The notes beneath the pieces are model-generated. The model made no database searches. It had not been told where the DNA came from and worked only from the letters and a program-made list of their open reading frames with translations. DNA of 64,000 nt from Winogradskyella sp. PG-2 (GTDB taxonomy: Bacteria; Bacteroidota; Bacteroidia; Flavobacteriales; Flavobacteriaceae). This document shows positions 63,768 to 64,000 of this stretch, piece by piece (within the stretch, counting starts at the first letter, position 1; every line of letters starts with the position of its first letter). Location of the stretch: contig NZ_AP014583.1 of the NCBI RefSeq assembly GCF_000828715.1, forward strand, positions 1,362,001-1,426,000, written 5' to 3'. Made by a program: the position numbers and the translations under genes.

Positions 63768-63815
63768 TACCTGAACTCTGGTATTGTATATAAACCTTAT
63801 TAGATTTAGTTTTAC
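63768..63815 (+). promoter_or_regulatory. Conserved operator-promoter, copy 2
   Basis: The same 19 bases (63768-63786), twenty bases, then TAGTTTTAC (63807-63815), as in copy 1. The identity with copy 1 extends upstream to AAAATC. It lies between the kinase stop and a short terminator-bounded segment. Confidence 0.75.
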
Positions 63816-63819
63816 TTTT

Positions 63820-63941
63820 TAAAAGTACTTGCTATTAATTAAATGATTCATTTAGAATAACACATCAAGATGTATGTTTTAAATTGATCACTATTATCTT
63901 GAGAGAAGAGGTTTTGCACATGTAAGGCCTCTTCGTTTTTT
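63820..63941 (+). ncRNA. Candidate small RNA driven by conserved promoter copy 2
   Basis: A transcript starting about seven bases past the -7 element would run ~120 bases to the terminator ending near 63941. The only ATG-started frames are five codons long (for example MIHLE and MYVLN), so a protein is unlikely. The start point is estimated from promoter geometry. Confidence 0.45.
63905..63941 (+). terminator. Terminator before operator copy 3
   Basis: GAAGAGG (63905-63911) pairs with CCTCTTC (63928-63934) around a 16-base loop, followed by G and six T. Confidence 0.75.
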
Positions 63942-63954
63942 ATACGGTCAAATA

Positions 63955-64000
63955 TACCTGAACTCTGGTATTGCCATAAAGGGTGTTATCAACCTAGTTT
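63955..64000 (+). promoter_or_regulatory. Conserved operator-promoter, copy 3 (cut by window edge)
   Basis: The same 19 bases at 63955-63973. After 21 bases, TAGTTT at 63995-64000 begins the -7-like element, and the window ends there. It presumably drives a gene just beyond the edge. Confidence 0.65.

Overview
The window looks like chromosomal DNA of a marine-type member of the Flavobacteriaceae (Bacteroidota). The evidence is an AT-rich composition, SusC/SusD genes, several secreted proteins with C-terminal type IX secretion (T9SS) sorting domains, outer-membrane lipoproteins, and the Bacteroidota promoter element TAnnTTTG in front of many genes. I see no phage, insertion sequence, integrase or CRISPR array. 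The first gene is cut by the left edge. The right edge falls inside a promoter.

Layout. 1-12.3 kb: a mixed surface and envelope block. It holds a diheme cytochrome lipoprotein with an FG-GAP/ASPIC T9SS protein, an ABC ATPase, an MMPL/RND exporter, a FAD oxidoreductase coupled to a GreA-like protein, and a T9SS metalloprotease. 12.3-18.3 kb: the conserved housekeeping cluster pdxA-yceD-rpmF-fabH-accB-accC on the minus strand, with ribE divergent from it and a tiny PID-CTERM-like protein behind. 18.5-26.6 kb: a broken and chemically odd nifJ-like gene, an OsmC-family gene, a cNMP-binding/PAS/sigma-54 activator split by an in-frame stop, and an adenylate-cyclase/TPR protein.

26.6-48.2 kb: a GlcNAc/chito-oligosaccharide utilisation locus. 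The long minus-strand array is susC, susD, a nagB/PIG-L fusion, a small lipoprotein, a GH20 hexosaminidase, a short LacI regulator, a GlcNAc-type kinase, a VCBS/ASPIC lipoprotein, a small unknown gene and acs. Opposite it lie a LytS/LytTR two-component pair, a NagP-type transporter, a NagX-type acetyltransferase homologue and an SMP-30-like lipoprotein. Together these import aminosugar oligomers, cleave, phosphorylate, deacetylate and deaminate them, and probably recapture the released acetate through Acs. A 13-bp direct repeat between the two arms is a candidate LytTR operator.

48.2-58.7 kb: tRNA(CAU), mce, rbfA, a LolC/E-like permease, dusB, DUF4345, a broken M28 peptidase, a broken TolB/PD40-type lipoprotein, an outer-membrane barrel receptor and lepA. 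58.7-64 kb: the most novel-looking part. It has a T9SS-secreted propeller-like protein, a NarL-type response regulator and a 7TMR-DISM histidine kinase. An identical 19-bp element, TACCTGAACTCTGGTATTG, occurs three times here. Each time its terminal TTG sits at the -33 position of a promoter: before the secreted protein, after the kinase ahead of a short terminator-bounded and apparently non-coding transcript, and at the window's right edge. I propose an autoregulated signalling module with a small RNA.

A recurring oddity is genes interrupted by in-frame TAA codons (three) or one-base changes in A/T runs (five). Sequencing or assembly error is the simplest explanation for most. The nifJ-like gene also lacks most iron-sulfur ligands, which such errors do not explain.
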